Notes under the pieces: model-generated
What the model saw: only the letters and a program-made list of their open reading frames with translations
What the model was told of the DNA's origin: nothing
Databases searched by the model: none
Program-made: the position numbers and the translations under genes
In this document: piece by piece, positions 45,187-54,367 of the stretch
Numbering within the stretch: the first letter of the stretch is position 1
Layout: the number at the start of each line of letters is the position of its first letter
Source: CAJQQK01 sp965224225
GTDB taxonomy: Bacteria; Pseudomonadota; Alphaproteobacteria; Rhizobiales; Hyphomicrobiaceae
NCBI GenBank assembly: GCA_965224225.1
Contig: CBDCZF010000020.1
Location: forward strand, 1-64,000
Direction: 5' to 3'
DNA: 64,000 nucleotides

Positions 45187-46074
45187 ATGCGCATTCTGGT
45201 GGCAGGCTGGCACGGACAGGTCGCACTGGCGCTGTCAACGGCAGCCGCACGCCGCGACGATGTCGAGGCGTACGCGGTCGGCCGACCGGCCCTCGACCTT
45301 GCCGACCGTCCGGCGATCGCTCGCACGCTGTTCGGCATCGCACCCGACGTGATCATCAACACGGCCGCCTACACCGATGTCGACGGCGCCGAAGCAGAGC
45401 CCGCCATCGCCTTCCGGCGCAACTCGGAAGGTGCAGCAGGACTTGCCCGCCAGGCCGCGCGCATGGGTATACCGATCATCCACCTGTCGACAGCCTATGT
45501 CTTCGACGGCAGCAAGAGCTCGGCCTACTCGGAAACCGACGCTACGGCACCGATCAACGTCTACGGAAACTCGAAATGGCGCGGCGAACAGGCGGTGGCC
45601 GAGGCCAATCCGAAACATCTGATCTTGCGGACCGGTTGGGTGCACAGCCCGGACGGGCGCAATTTCATCACTTCGGTCCTCGGGCAGGCGATGACGGCTG
45701 ACCGGATCGACGTCGTCGGCAATGAATATGGCTCGCCGACCTACGCACCCCATCTCGCCGATGCAATCATCGAGCTTGCCGCCCGTATCAGGCAGAGCGA
45801 TGGCCCGGCGCCATGGGGCATCTATCATATCGCCAATCCGGGTTCGGCCAGCTGGTTCGACGTCGCCCAACGCGTTTTCGAGACATCCGGCAAGACCGGC
45901 GGACCGGCGGCCCGCGCCGTTCCGGTTCGCGGCAATGCACCGACCACCGGCCGCGCCAGGCGTCCGGCCAATGCGGCGCTCGACTGCTCCAAGCTTGCCG
46001 ACATTTTCGGGATCAGCCTGCCGGACTGGCAGACCGGCGTCGATCACTGCGCCGAGGCGTTCGTGCGCCGCTGA
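45187..46074 (+). CDS. rmlD: dTDP-4-dehydrorhamnose reductase
   Basis: 295 residues starting MRILVAGWHGQVALALSTAA, a nucleotide-binding opening with HGQ in place of the usual GQLG. The motifs INTAAYTDVDGAEAEP, HLSTAYVFDG and catalytic YGNSKWRGE are those of RmlD/RfbD. It would reduce dTDP-4-keto-rhamnose to dTDP-L-rhamnose for surface polysaccharide. No other rml gene is in the window. Confidence 0.88.
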   Translation: MRILVAGWHGQVALALSTAAARRDDVEAYAVGRPALDLADRPAIARTLFGIAPDVIINTAAYTDVDGAEAEPAIAFRRNSEGAAGLARQAARMGIPIIHLSTAYVFDGSKSSAYSETDATAPINVYGNSKWRGEQAVAEANPKHLILRTGWVHSPDGRNFITSVLGQAMTADRIDVVGNEYGSPTYAPHLADAIIELAARIRQSDGPAPWGIYHIANPGSASWFDVAQRVFETSGKTGGPAARAVPVRGNAPTTGRARRPANAALDCSKLADIFGISLPDWQTGVDHCAEAFVRR

Positions 46075-46090
46075 TCGCCGCCAATCTCGA

Positions 46091-46945
46091 TCATTCCCTC
46101 CGCCTGGCGCGCGCCAGTAATCGGCGGGCACGATCCGCGACCGGCTTGTCGATCATGCGGCCATCGAGGCTGACTGCACCGAGCCCGCGCGCTTCCGCCT
46201 CCTCGAGGGCGGCGATGACGCGCTCGGCGTGTTCGACTTCCTCGGACCTCGGCAGGTAGCCTTCGTTGAGGAGCGGCACGACCGACGGGTGAATGCAGGT
46301 GGCCCCGTCGAAGCCATGCCGCCGCGCTTCGGCAACCAGCGCGCGTATTTGGTCCTGATCGGCATAATTTGCGACCGTGCCATACATGCCGAATGAATAT
46401 CGCCCGGCCGCCTTCGCAGCCATGTGCACGAGTTGCTTGGGCAGGCGGAGCGTCTCGGGCAGTGGTTCGGCATCGAGCACGGTGGCGAGGTCCTCGCTGC
46501 CGCACGAAGCACCGATCACACGCGGCGACGCGGCAACGATCCGCCCGGCATCGAGCACGGCTGCCGGGTCTTCGAGAATAAGCGTCAGCTTGGTCTCGGT
46601 CGCAATGCTGAACTCGGCCTCCGCATCCGCAATTGCTTCTGCGACCAGGCGAACGTGCTCGGCGCTTTCCGCCTTCGGCAACATGATGACGTCGGTGCCG
46701 GCAGCAACCGCGGCTGTCACATCATCCATGCATTGGCGGATCGGCCGGTTGATACGGACGATGATACCGGCGCCGTTACGCCGGCAGGCCGGCACGGCAT
46801 CGCGCAAAGCCGCCCGTGCCGCCATCTTGCGCTCCGGCGGAATGCTATCTTCGAGATCGAGGATCAGCGCATCGGCGTCGCGGTCGGCAGCCTTGGCGAC
46901 AAAGCGTTGGTTGTCCGCCGGCACGAACAGCATTGATCGATACAT
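46091..46945 (-). CDS. HpcH/HpaI aldolase or CitE-like lyase
   Basis: 284 residues starting MYRSMLFVPADNQRFVAKAA. Conserved blocks are DADALILDLEDSIPPERK (metal-site Glu/Asp), IIVRINRP, VIMLPKAESAEHV, LTLILEDPAAVLDAG, GASCGSEDLATVL and GFDGATCIHPSVVPLLNEGY. This is the CitE-like family that cleaves malyl-, citramalyl- or hydroxyacyl-CoA. Convergent with rmlD, 16 bases apart. Confidence 0.87.
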   Translation of the reverse strand: MYRSMLFVPADNQRFVAKAADRDADALILDLEDSIPPERKMAARAALRDAVPACRRNGAGIIVRINRPIRQCMDDVTAAVAAGTDVIMLPKAESAEHVRLVAEAIADAEAEFSIATETKLTLILEDPAAVLDAGRIVAASPRVIGASCGSEDLATVLDAEPLPETLRLPKQLVHMAAKAAGRYSFGMYGTVANYADQDQIRALVAEARRHGFDGATCIHPSVVPLLNEGYLPRSEEVEHAERVIAALEEAEARGLGAVSLDGRMIDKPVADRARRLLARARRRE

Positions 46946-47034
46946 TGCCTCTGCCTCTCATTTTATTTCCCGAAAAGGGTCGGCCCAAAAACCGTTTTGA
47001 TCATCACCTGCCAAATCGCTACAATGAGCCGTTC

Positions 47035-47111
47035 CTCCCCGTAGCTCAGCAGGATAGAGCGACGGATTCCTAATCCGTAGGTCACAGGTTCGAATCCTGT
47101 CGGGGAGGCCA
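47035..47111 (+). tRNA. tRNA-Arg (anticodon CCT)
   Basis: A 77-base gene with acceptor CTCCCCG pairing CGGGGAG, then G and encoded CCA. The D arm has TAGCTCAGCAGGATAGAGC, the anticodon arm ACGGA-TTCCTAA-TCCGT gives CCT, and the T arm has GGTTCGAATCC. It reads AGG arginine codons. It lies 182 bases from the hicAB module. Confidence 0.97.
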
Positions 47112-47292
47112 TAGCATCCGATGTATGCTGCGCCTTGCCGACGGCTCCAAGATGGCGACGAGAGGCTTAAGCAGAGCAGCAGCAACCACACTTGGCACTG
47201 CACGGCCCTGATCCCAATCCGGCATCCAGCGAAGCTGTTTACAGTCAGTACCTTTGTCTACGCTTGGTAGATCAGCTGCGCTTTTCCATATT

Positions 47293-47697
47293 TCAATCGC
47301 CACGCTCAATCCGCTCGATAGCGGTCGTCACCAAGAACGTTGAACGGGTTAAACCACGATCACGGGCCGCCTGATCGATACTCTTGAGGATCTGAGAATC
47401 AACGGTGATATTCGCCTTCACCTTGTGGTGAACTTCGACCAAAAGTGGCACGTAGACCAACGGCCCTCGCGGTTCCTCACCGCTCTTCTGGCGATCCATG
47501 ATCACGCCTAGATCGGTCGGCTCCGGCAACTCTTCGTTGTTATCGATCATGTCAGCGACAAACTCGCGCAACGCGCTGGTCGCGTTCGACACGGCATCGG
47601 CGGGCGTTGTGCCGCCGCCGTGGCAGCCGGGGAAGTCAGGCAGCACAACGCCCCATACATCTTCGCCTTGATCAACAATCCCGACATAGCGAGTCAT
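47293..47697 (-). CDS. hicB: HicB antitoxin
   Basis: 134 residues. The N-terminal degenerate RNase-H-like HicB domain reads WGVVLPDFPGCHGGGTTPAD then AVSNATSALREFVADMI. The C-terminus has a ribbon-helix-helix-like region (KANITVDSQILKSIDQAARD, RGLTRSTFLVTTAIERI) for DNA binding. It is encoded 2 bases after hicA. It should neutralise HicA and repress the operon at the upstream palindrome. Confidence 0.92.
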   Translation of the reverse strand: MTRYVGIVDQGEDVWGVVLPDFPGCHGGGTTPADAVSNATSALREFVADMIDNNEELPEPTDLGVIMDRQKSGEEPRGPLVYVPLLVEVHHKVKANITVDSQILKSIDQAARDRGLTRSTFLVTTAIERIERGD

Positions 47698-47699
47698 CG

Positions 47700-47891
47700 T
47701 TATTCCTCCGTCCAGCCCGCCACCTTCGCAATCGATCTCGCTACGTTCGGCGACACTTCGCGATGGCGCGGCACGCTAATCCGTCCGGGCTTTTCATCGT
47801 GACGAAACAGGTCGTGGTTGGTGCCGCCGACCTTGACCCAGCCTTCTCGTTCGAGACGTCGAATGATCTTTCGCCGGTTAGTCTCTGGCAC
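47700..47891 (-). CDS. hicA: HicA toxin (mRNA interferase)
   Basis: 63 residues from a GTG at 47891 behind AAGGTTGAGA. The sequence has KIIRRLEREGWVKVGGTNHD, where the His in the GGTNHDLF strand is the catalytic residue of the double-stranded-RNA-binding-like fold, and ISVPRHREVSPNVARSIAK. HicA cleaves mRNA during translation when free of HicB. The toxin-first order is normal for hicAB. Confidence 0.92.
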   Translation of the reverse strand: MPETNRRKIIRRLEREGWVKVGGTNHDLFRHDEKPGRISVPRHREVSPNVARSIAKVAGWTEE

Positions 47892-47903
47892 AGTCTCAAC
47901 CTT

Positions 47904-47935
47904 AGTATTAGGCGTATTTAAATACGCCTAATACT
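47904..47935. promoter_or_regulatory. Perfect 32-bp palindrome, candidate HicB operator
   Basis: The arms 47904-47919 (AGTATTAGGCGTATTT) and 47920-47935 are exact complements with no spacer. It lies 12 bases upstream of the hicA start in an AT-rich pocket that would hold the promoter. HicB-type ribbon-helix-helix antitoxins bind such palindromes to autoregulate. Confidence 0.8.
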
Positions 47936-48381
47936 TCGATTCGTCAATCCTACAGCGTTTCCGGTTTAGCCGGAATCGCCCCGAGGGAGCGCAGGCGACC
48001 CGCCGCATTGCGGCGCCCCTCGGAGGCCGGCCGTTAGGCCGAATAGCCGTAAGAGAAAAGACAGATAGATCCATTTCCACGTAAGTCGGAAATGATCTAG
48101 CTAGTGACCAACAGACGGGGCAGAGCCATGCGAATGTGCAAGAAATACTGCTGCTCCCTGTAATCGCGGCCGTCGCAAAGAATAAGCCCACTCGGCGGCG
48201 GGCTTCAGTTGGTGATGGGAGGAAACGTTCAAGGCCGTGGCCTCGAAGTAAGGGCAATGTAGGGGTTCTGCGAGGAGCGGTCTGTTAACTTCTTCACACT
48301 CTGCTTGTGCGGGCATGTCAGCAAGCGGGCGAGGAAAGCTTGATCCCGATCAAACGACGTAGCTAACCAAACGGGACCGGT
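47936..48381. other. Intergenic stretch without recognisable gene
   Basis: About 445 bases between the hicAB promoter and the end of speE. A hairpin-forming TTCCGGTTTAGCCGGAA lies near 47957. Frames here have no family features. The block around 47960-48050 looks like an interspersed GC-rich repeat, but I cannot match it to a second copy in the window. Confidence 0.4.
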
Positions 48382-49275
48382 TCATCTGGCCTTTGACGAC
48401 GGCCTTTTACGGGCCTTGGCGATCGCCTTGTCCACCGTCGAGCGGATGTAGCCGGGCAAGGCGAACGCGCCCTTGTGCACGGCCGGCGTCCAATACAGTG
48501 TCTCGATCTTGCGCGCCCGCGCTCGTCGCGCAAGCGTCGCCTCGTCGACGGCGAGACGGCCCGCGTCATCCGATGCCCAGTTGAGGGCGAACTCGCCACC
48601 GAAGTAGCAGGGCTGCGTGCAGACATAGGGCGCAACGCGTTTGTGCAGCCCCGCCAGCAAACGAGTCGTGCGCGCCAGATACTCGGGATGATGGAACGGC
48701 ACCCCATTCTGCGTGATGAAGATGCCGCCATCGGTGAGAAGCTTCCGGCAATCAGCGAAGAACCTCTTGGTGTGCAGAACGGCGCTCGGCCCGACCGGTT
48801 CCGATGAATCGACGATCACCGCGTCGAACCGCTCGGTAGAATTGGCAACGAACTCGAGCCCATCGGCGATCACGACATTGCTGCGCTTGTCGGCGAAGGC
48901 CTTTTTGCCGACCCTGGGGAAATACTTGATCGAGGTATCAATCACCTCTTGATCAATCTCGACGAGGGTCGCTTGCTTGATGCCAGGATGCTTCAGAACC
49001 TCGCGCAGAATGCCGCCGTCACCGCCCCCGATGATCAGAACCTTTTTCGGCCGCTCAAGAGCCATCAACGGCACGTGCGCCATCATTTCATGATAAATGA
49101 ATTCATCGCGGGTCGTAAGCTGGAAGATGCCGTCAAGTATTAAGACAGTTCCCCAGGTCTTGTTCTCGAATATTACGAGGTGCTGATGCTCGGTCTTTAC
49201 TTCATGTAGAACTTTGTCTGCACGAATGCTCGGCTGCCAGTCATCGTAGAACGTTTCCGCGATCCAGCGCTCCAT
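48382..49275 (-). CDS. speE: Spermidine synthase
   Basis: 297 residues from ATG 49275. The propylamine-transferase motifs are EHQHLVIFENKTWGTVLILD, the nucleotide loop VLIIGGGDGGILREVLKH, LVEIDQEVIDTSIKYFP and catalytic Asp in DAVIVDSSEPVGPS. The C-terminus is basic (KARKRPSSKAR). It transfers aminopropyl from decarboxylated SAM, made by the speD product just upstream, to putrescine. Confidence 0.95.
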   Translation of the reverse strand: MERWIAETFYDDWQPSIRADKVLHEVKTEHQHLVIFENKTWGTVLILDGIFQLTTRDEFIYHEMMAHVPLMALERPKKVLIIGGGDGGILREVLKHPGIKQATLVEIDQEVIDTSIKYFPRVGKKAFADKRSNVVIADGLEFVANSTERFDAVIVDSSEPVGPSAVLHTKRFFADCRKLLTDGGIFITQNGVPFHHPEYLARTTRLLAGLHKRVAPYVCTQPCYFGGEFALNWASDDAGRLAVDEATLARRARARKIETLYWTPAVHKGAFALPGYIRSTVDKAIAKARKRPSSKAR

Positions 49276-49414
49276 AACTGGGCCTCCCTCGATCCAATTG
49301 TGTGGGGTGATTGGCTGCTGATTAGAGGTGCCGGCAAAGCCGTTCGAGCGCTGCACATAGTGCAACGCTCGAAATCAATCCTGCCATACGTGGAACTGAC
49401 AAGGAACCGCTGGC

Positions 49415-49978
49415 TTAAGCAGCTTCCGCTTCGGCCTCTGAACTGGCTTCCGGTTTGGCCGCCATCTTCCACGACATCAGGTCCAGCTCCTCGCCGCGCT
49501 GGTGCGTCTTGACGACCACCTCGCGCGCCTCGAACGCCTGGCGTAGAACGTCGACACAGAGTTCCGGCCTGGCATCGCCGCACATGAACACATCGAGTGC
49601 GGCATAGTTCGCCTCGGGCCAGCTATGGATCGAGATGTGGCTCTCCGAAAGCACGGCCACGCCCGAGACGCCACCGTTCGGTGTGAAATGATGCAGGTGG
49701 ATGTGCAGCAGGCTGGCGCCGGCCGTCTCCACGCAATCCTTCAAGGTGCTTTCAACGTGTTCGATATCGTCGAGCCGCTTCGCGCCGAAGAGGTCGATTA
49801 TCAAGTGGTTGCCAGCATAGCGAACGCCGTCGCGCTCAATAAAGAAGTCCAGTCGGTCTTCCTGTTGATCGTTATCGTCGTGCACTACACGTGCAGTTCC
49901 ATCAAGATCTTCCTTTTGGGCGGTGCTTGAACGAGTCAAGTCCATCCCCAATTGGAAGAGGGCGTCGTCATAGGCCAT
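49415..49978 (-). CDS. speD: S-adenosylmethionine decarboxylase proenzyme
   Basis: 187 residues. The self-cleavage site is in VLSESHISIHSWPEANYAAL, where the Ser after Glu becomes the pyruvoyl cofactor. Around it are GNHLIIDLFGAKRLDDIEHV, LLHIHLHHFTPNGGVSG and DVFMCGDARPE. A 50-residue N-terminal extension rich in Asp/Glu and a C-terminal Ala/Glu tail (EASSEAEAEAA) are extra to the roughly 125-residue core. It is upstream of speE with a 139-base gap. Confidence 0.94.
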   Translation of the reverse strand: MAYDDALFQLGMDLTRSSTAQKEDLDGTARVVHDDNDQQEDRLDFFIERDGVRYAGNHLIIDLFGAKRLDDIEHVESTLKDCVETAGASLLHIHLHHFTPNGGVSGVAVLSESHISIHSWPEANYAALDVFMCGDARPELCVDVLRQAFEAREVVVKTHQRGEELDLMSWKMAAKPEASSEAEAEAA

Positions 49979-50251
49979 CGGACCCTCCCCAACCAGCAGA
50001 TAGAGGTGACCCGCTCGCTCTTACCTTTGGGGCCTAGGAGGTCCTTACCTTTAGGGCAGGGTGTCGAACGGAGACCCCGCATATGATGGGAAATCGGGTT
50101 TAACGCAAGTAAAAATCTTATGCCCGACAGTAAAAAATCTTGTCCCGGGCGCCCCATGACTACGTTAATATTTCGCCAACAACTGGCCCGGCGCGCCGAT
50201 GCTGCGCACTAACCATCTCTTTTTGAAGGGTTTTCAAAGGGCTTACGGCGG

Positions 50252-52648
50252 TTATTGCCAGAGCCGCTTGATGACATTCTGCGGTTCGCTGCTTTCTTGA
50301 GTTGCATCGCCTGCAGCACCACCGTTCTGCCCGAGAACACCGCGCACCAGATCGCCTACGTTCCGCCCCTTGAGCTGCCGACCAAGTTCCTGCGCCTTGT
50401 CGAGCAGTTGGCCGGGATCCCTGGCCAGGCCTGAAAGATCGGGGGCAAGTCGCGGGGCATGCCAGGGCCCAGTCACCTTGAAGGGGATGACGATGCCTGC
50501 CGCATCTTGCCGGCCGCCCTGTCCAGCCAGCGACGAGACAAGCTTGGGACGCAACGCCAGATCAAGATTGCGCCTGCCGATACCGACGTCGCCGTTGCCG
50601 GCAAGGCGCAACAGCGGCGAGTTCATGGCCAGGTCATTGGTCGTCGCCACGCCCTTAACGATCTTGAACGAGGCGGAAAGTTCGCTGAAGTCGGTCTGTT
50701 CGCTGGCCACCGCCTCGAAATTGGAAAACTGACCCCTCTGTGCGCCGCGGATCATCTTGGCGATGTTCCAGCCGACGATGGCACCGTCCTTGAAGACCAG
50801 GCGCGCCTCACCGGCGAGGTTCGAGGCAATCGCCTTTTGGCTCTTGCCCCTCGCGCTCGCAATCAGCGTCAGATCGCCCTGGCCGGCAAGCCGCTCGAAA
50901 TCGGCCGCATCCTTGAGCAGCGGTCGGGCCGAGACGTTCGTAACGTTGATATTCGTGCCAATTGCAACCCCGCCCGCCCGCGCCGGCTTGACCGTGATCA
51001 CACCCTTGCCGGCGCCGTTGTAGAGCTTGATGCTGTCGATATCGACCCGCAGGAGCTCTTTCGCTAGCGCGAGGCGCAGCGCCGATTTGCCGATCGCGAG
51101 GCCTGAGATTTTGAGGCCGTCGATCTGTAATTTGGCGTCGCCGTCGACAAGCCCGAGCGCGGCTGCATCGATCGGCTCGGCACTCCATTCGTTGCGGTTC
51201 CTGTAGCCGCGCACTTGCGGTGCGAATCGCCCGACACCGGTTGGCCGCTCATCGCCCGGCACCTGAGAACGGCGCAACAGGTCTTCGATCGATGTTGGCG
51301 ATTTGCCGCCGGCAGCAGGGCGCTTGTTGCCCGACGACCCGGCCGCCGCCTTCGGGGCCACCGCCTGCGCCTCGCTGAAGGCGACGGACAGACGATCGAC
51401 GTCGATATCGGTCACCTTGAGGTTTGCCGATACGTAGGGGCGCTTGGCACGCATCTGCATCTTGACGGTGCCGCTTGCCTTGGTGTCGCCGAGCGCGAGG
51501 CGGGCACCCTTGAGCGTCACGGCATCCGGAGAGGCCGTCATTCGTCCCGTCACACTGAAGCCGCCGATTGGCTTGGCATTCGGCAGCGCCGTGCCGAGCC
51601 AGCGGGCAGCACCTGCAACCGATTGGCCATCGATACGCGTCTCGCCGGCAAGCTCGAGCTTCGGGCTGATTTTGACCGTGCCTTCGAAACCGGCCGAGAA
51701 CGGCTTGCCGGAGACGGTCACATGCGCCTTTGCCGGGCGCTCGCTCAGCATCGCCTCGAGTGTCGTCAGGCGGGCGGAAAACTTGAGATTCTGGCCGCGC
51801 CAAACAACACCACCCGTCGCGCGCAACGGATCGGAGATGCGACGCCCGATGAGGCGCAGGTCGAGATCACGCAGGTGCTGCTGCGTACCCGAACGGACAT
51901 CCGAATAATTGATCCGCGCTTTGCTTAGCGAAATCGAGCGCAGTTCGAGTTGCTTGAGATAGGGCGGCAGAGCGGCCGCCACGGTTGCCGCTGTAGGCAG
52001 ACTGGCACGGATCACGGCGCCGGCAAACACATCGTCCGGGCCTGTATCGGTTCGGGTCGCCGGCGCTGCAAGGCGTTGCCCCATCGCCGCAAACCGAATC
52101 TTCCTGCCGCGCAGAGCTGCGAAATCCCAGCTTTGGCGGCCCTGCCGGTCGACATGCAGATTGACGATCGGTCTGATCAGGCCAACGTGCTCGATGAGGA
52201 CCTGCCGGCTCAACAGCGGCAACAACGCAACGCTCAGTTCGATTCGTTCAGCCTCGAGAAGGGAACGATCGCGCATCTCCGGCGGGCCTGAGAGCGTGAC
52301 CTTGCCGAGCGAAACGCCGATACTCGGATAGAATATGAACCGCGACGCGCCCGCGATAGTGAGATCACGGCCGGTGTTGACCTTGACCTGTCGGATGATC
52401 TCGTTGCGCACGAGTTCGGTCGGCGAAGCAAGAAAGAGGAAGCCGGCGACGACAGCCGCCAACAGCACGACAAAAACAGCGAACCCGGCAAAAACGTTGC
52501 GCAGCACGCCGCCGGTCTTGCGCCTTTTCCTCGGCCTTTGCCGACGCCGCTTGGCACCAGGCGGCGGCCTACGCCGCCGGGCACCGGGATGATCAAGCTC
52601 CGCGCTCGGGCGGACCTGGCTCAGGTCATGGGGGTGTTGTCTGTTCAC
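50252..52648 (-). CDS. AsmA family protein
   Basis: 798 residues. A very basic N-terminus (RRRQRPRKRRK) leads into one membrane span (FAGFAVFVVLLAAVVAGFLF). A long periplasmic beta-rich part begins LVRNEIIRQVKVNTGRDLTI and YPSIGVSLGKVTLSGPPE, typical of AsmA. The C-terminal AsmA region has NIAKMIRGAQRGQFSNF, QTDFSELSASFKIVKGVATT and NDLAMNSPLLRLAGNGDVGI. Such proteins are linked to outer-membrane biogenesis and lipid transport. Confidence 0.88.
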   Translation of the reverse strand: MNRQHPHDLSQVRPSAELDHPGARRRRPPPGAKRRRQRPRKRRKTGGVLRNVFAGFAVFVVLLAAVVAGFLFLASPTELVRNEIIRQVKVNTGRDLTIAGASRFIFYPSIGVSLGKVTLSGPPEMRDRSLLEAERIELSVALLPLLSRQVLIEHVGLIRPIVNLHVDRQGRQSWDFAALRGRKIRFAAMGQRLAAPATRTDTGPDDVFAGAVIRASLPTAATVAAALPPYLKQLELRSISLSKARINYSDVRSGTQQHLRDLDLRLIGRRISDPLRATGGVVWRGQNLKFSARLTTLEAMLSERPAKAHVTVSGKPFSAGFEGTVKISPKLELAGETRIDGQSVAGAARWLGTALPNAKPIGGFSVTGRMTASPDAVTLKGARLALGDTKASGTVKMQMRAKRPYVSANLKVTDIDVDRLSVAFSEAQAVAPKAAAGSSGNKRPAAGGKSPTSIEDLLRRSQVPGDERPTGVGRFAPQVRGYRNRNEWSAEPIDAAALGLVDGDAKLQIDGLKISGLAIGKSALRLALAKELLRVDIDSIKLYNGAGKGVITVKPARAGGVAIGTNINVTNVSARPLLKDAADFERLAGQGDLTLIASARGKSQKAIASNLAGEARLVFKDGAIVGWNIAKMIRGAQRGQFSNFEAVASEQTDFSELSASFKIVKGVATTNDLAMNSPLLRLAGNGDVGIGRRNLDLALRPKLVSSLAGQGGRQDAAGIVIPFKVTGPWHAPRLAPDLSGLARDPGQLLDKAQELGRQLKGRNVGDLVRGVLGQNGGAAGDATQESSEPQNVIKRLWQ

Positions 52649-52822
52649 CGATGGATTGCCCTATCGACGTTCCGGCACCTGATATACATCATTTCGCGGC
52701 CCGCGACCGCCAGTGCTCAGACGACGGCTATCTTATCAACAGTCGCAAATTTTGACGGACGCCCGATTGGCGCTATGGCGAGAAGTTTGGGGCATGGTCC
52801 ATCGAACCGAAGAGGAGGCAGC

Positions 52823-54103
52823 ATGGACACATTTGGCCTGGCGCTCCAGAGCCTTCTTGGTGTTGTGCTCATTCCACTCACCGTGTGGTTGTTTTCAGCC
52901 AGCCGATCAGAGCTGCCCGGCAGACAGACATTACGTATCGTAGGATCGGGACTGGCCCTGCAATACGTGCTGGTCGCCTTGTTTCTCCTTATGCCCTGGA
53001 CGACGTCTCTATTCGCCATTCTGGGTGACGGTGTTGCAGCATTGCAGGCGGCAACCGACACCGGCGCCCGCCTGGTGTTCGGCTTTCTCGCCGGCGGCCC
53101 GGCTCCCTTCGACGTCACGTCGCCGAATGCCAATTTCGTACTTGCCTTCCGCATCCTGCCGCTGATCCTGGTGCTGAGCGCGCTCGTGCGCCTGCTCTAT
53201 TACTGGGGCATCCTGCAACGTGTCGTTCAAGCCTTTGCCTGGGCTTTGCAGCGCACGTTTGCGACCGGCGGTCCGCTCGCGACGGCCGCCGCCGGCGCCA
53301 TCTTCCTCGGCCTGATCGAAGCACCGCTGCTGGTCCGGCCCTACCTCCGGGAAATGTCGAGAGGCGCCCTGTTCGCCGTCATGTCGGTGGTTATGGCAAC
53401 GGTTGCCGGCAGCGTCATGGCGCTCTATGCGGGCCTGCTGGCGCCTGTCGTCGCCGGCGCTGCGGGCCATCTGATCACCGGTTCCGTGATCAACGTGCCC
53501 GGTGCCTTGATGCTCGCACGCTTGAGCCTGCCTGACGGCTTTTCCGAAGGCCCCGCCAACGCCGAGGTCGACCCGGAAAATCTGCCGACAAGCTCGATGG
53601 ACGCAATCGTGCGAGGCACCTCCGACGGCGTCCAGATCGTGGCAGCCGTTGCAGCGACCTTAATCGTCATGGTCGCCCTCGTTGCTCTCGCCAACCAGGT
53701 GCTCGGTCTTGCAGGCCCGGTCGGCGGCGAGGCGATCACGGTTCAGCGCCTGCTCGGTTATGCCTGCATCCCGTTTGCCTTCGTCATCGGCATTCCCTGG
53801 AGCGAGACGGTAACGGCCGGTGCCCTGATCGGCCAGAAGGTCGTATTGAACGAATTCCTCGCCTATCTCGAGCTGTTGAAGACGCCGCAGGATGTGCTTT
53901 CCGAGCGCTCGCGATTGCTGCTCACCTATGCGCTGTGCGGCTTCGCCAACCTTGGCTCGCTCGGCATCCTGATTGGCGGGCTGTCGGTCCTCATCCCAGA
54001 GCGCCGGGCGGAGATCGCGCAACTGGCACCGAGAGCAATGCTGATAGGCTTCTTGACGACGTTGTTGACGGCGGCCATCATTGGTACGACGGTTTGGTCT
54101 TGA
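52823..54103 (+). CDS. Concentrative nucleoside transporter family protein (NupC/YjiH-like)
   Basis: 426 residues from ATG 52823 behind AGAGGAGG. Ten or so membrane helices. Conserved parts include LAFRILPLILVLSALVRLLY, GAIFLGLIEAPLLVRPYLRE (the first half-helix hairpin, usually G..E.PL), VMATVAGSVMALYAGLLAP and LLTYALCGFANLGSLGILIG. These match the CNT fold. It should import nucleosides with a sodium or proton gradient. Confidence 0.85.
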   Translation: MDTFGLALQSLLGVVLIPLTVWLFSASRSELPGRQTLRIVGSGLALQYVLVALFLLMPWTTSLFAILGDGVAALQAATDTGARLVFGFLAGGPAPFDVTSPNANFVLAFRILPLILVLSALVRLLYYWGILQRVVQAFAWALQRTFATGGPLATAAAGAIFLGLIEAPLLVRPYLREMSRGALFAVMSVVMATVAGSVMALYAGLLAPVVAGAAGHLITGSVINVPGALMLARLSLPDGFSEGPANAEVDPENLPTSSMDAIVRGTSDGVQIVAAVAATLIVMVALVALANQVLGLAGPVGGEAITVQRLLGYACIPFAFVIGIPWSETVTAGALIGQKVVLNEFLAYLELLKTPQDVLSERSRLLLTYALCGFANLGSLGILIGGLSVLIPERRAEIAQLAPRAMLIGFLTTLLTAAIIGTTVWS

Positions 54104-54136
54104 GTCCGGCGTCTTCATCTGAGGAGCGCGCAAGAG

Positions 54137-54367
54137 ATGGGGTCCGATCCGAACAATTCGGGGCAGCACTCGAAAAGTCTCGACGAACTCTATGAACAGC
54201 GCAGGTCCGTGCTGCGGGCCGGTGCCGTGCTGCTGGCAACAGCCATTGCGGTTGCGATTTTCATGGTCAACCGCTGGCCCTTGCCCTTGCTGCTCGCCTT
54301 GCTCTGCTGTGTCGTTGCGGGCGTGTGGTTATTCCGCAGATTGTCACCGCATCGGTTCGGCGAATGA
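54137..54367 (+). CDS. Small two-span membrane protein
   Basis: 76 residues after GAGGAG. A polar start (MGSDPNNSGQHSKSLDELYE) precedes two adjacent hydrophobic segments (AGAVLLATAIAVAIFMV and LPLLLALLCCVVAGVWLF). Its stop overlaps the ATG of the next gene (ATGA), so the two are probably cotranscribed. Function unknown. Confidence 0.65.
   Translation: MGSDPNNSGQHSKSLDELYEQRRSVLRAGAVLLATAIAVAIFMVNRWPLPLLLALLCCVVAGVWLFRRLSPHRFGE

Noticed and set aside
47928..48257. 109-codon minus-strand frame upstream of hicAB
   Set aside because: It runs through the palindrome and a GC-rich repeat-like block, lacks a ribosome site and shows no family features.
49979..50251. Repeated CTTACCTTT and GGGGC blocks upstream of speD, considered as a riboswitch
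   Set aside because: Only two short direct copies (near 50019 and 50044) are visible, and no conserved aptamer core or terminator/antiterminator pair could be drawn.
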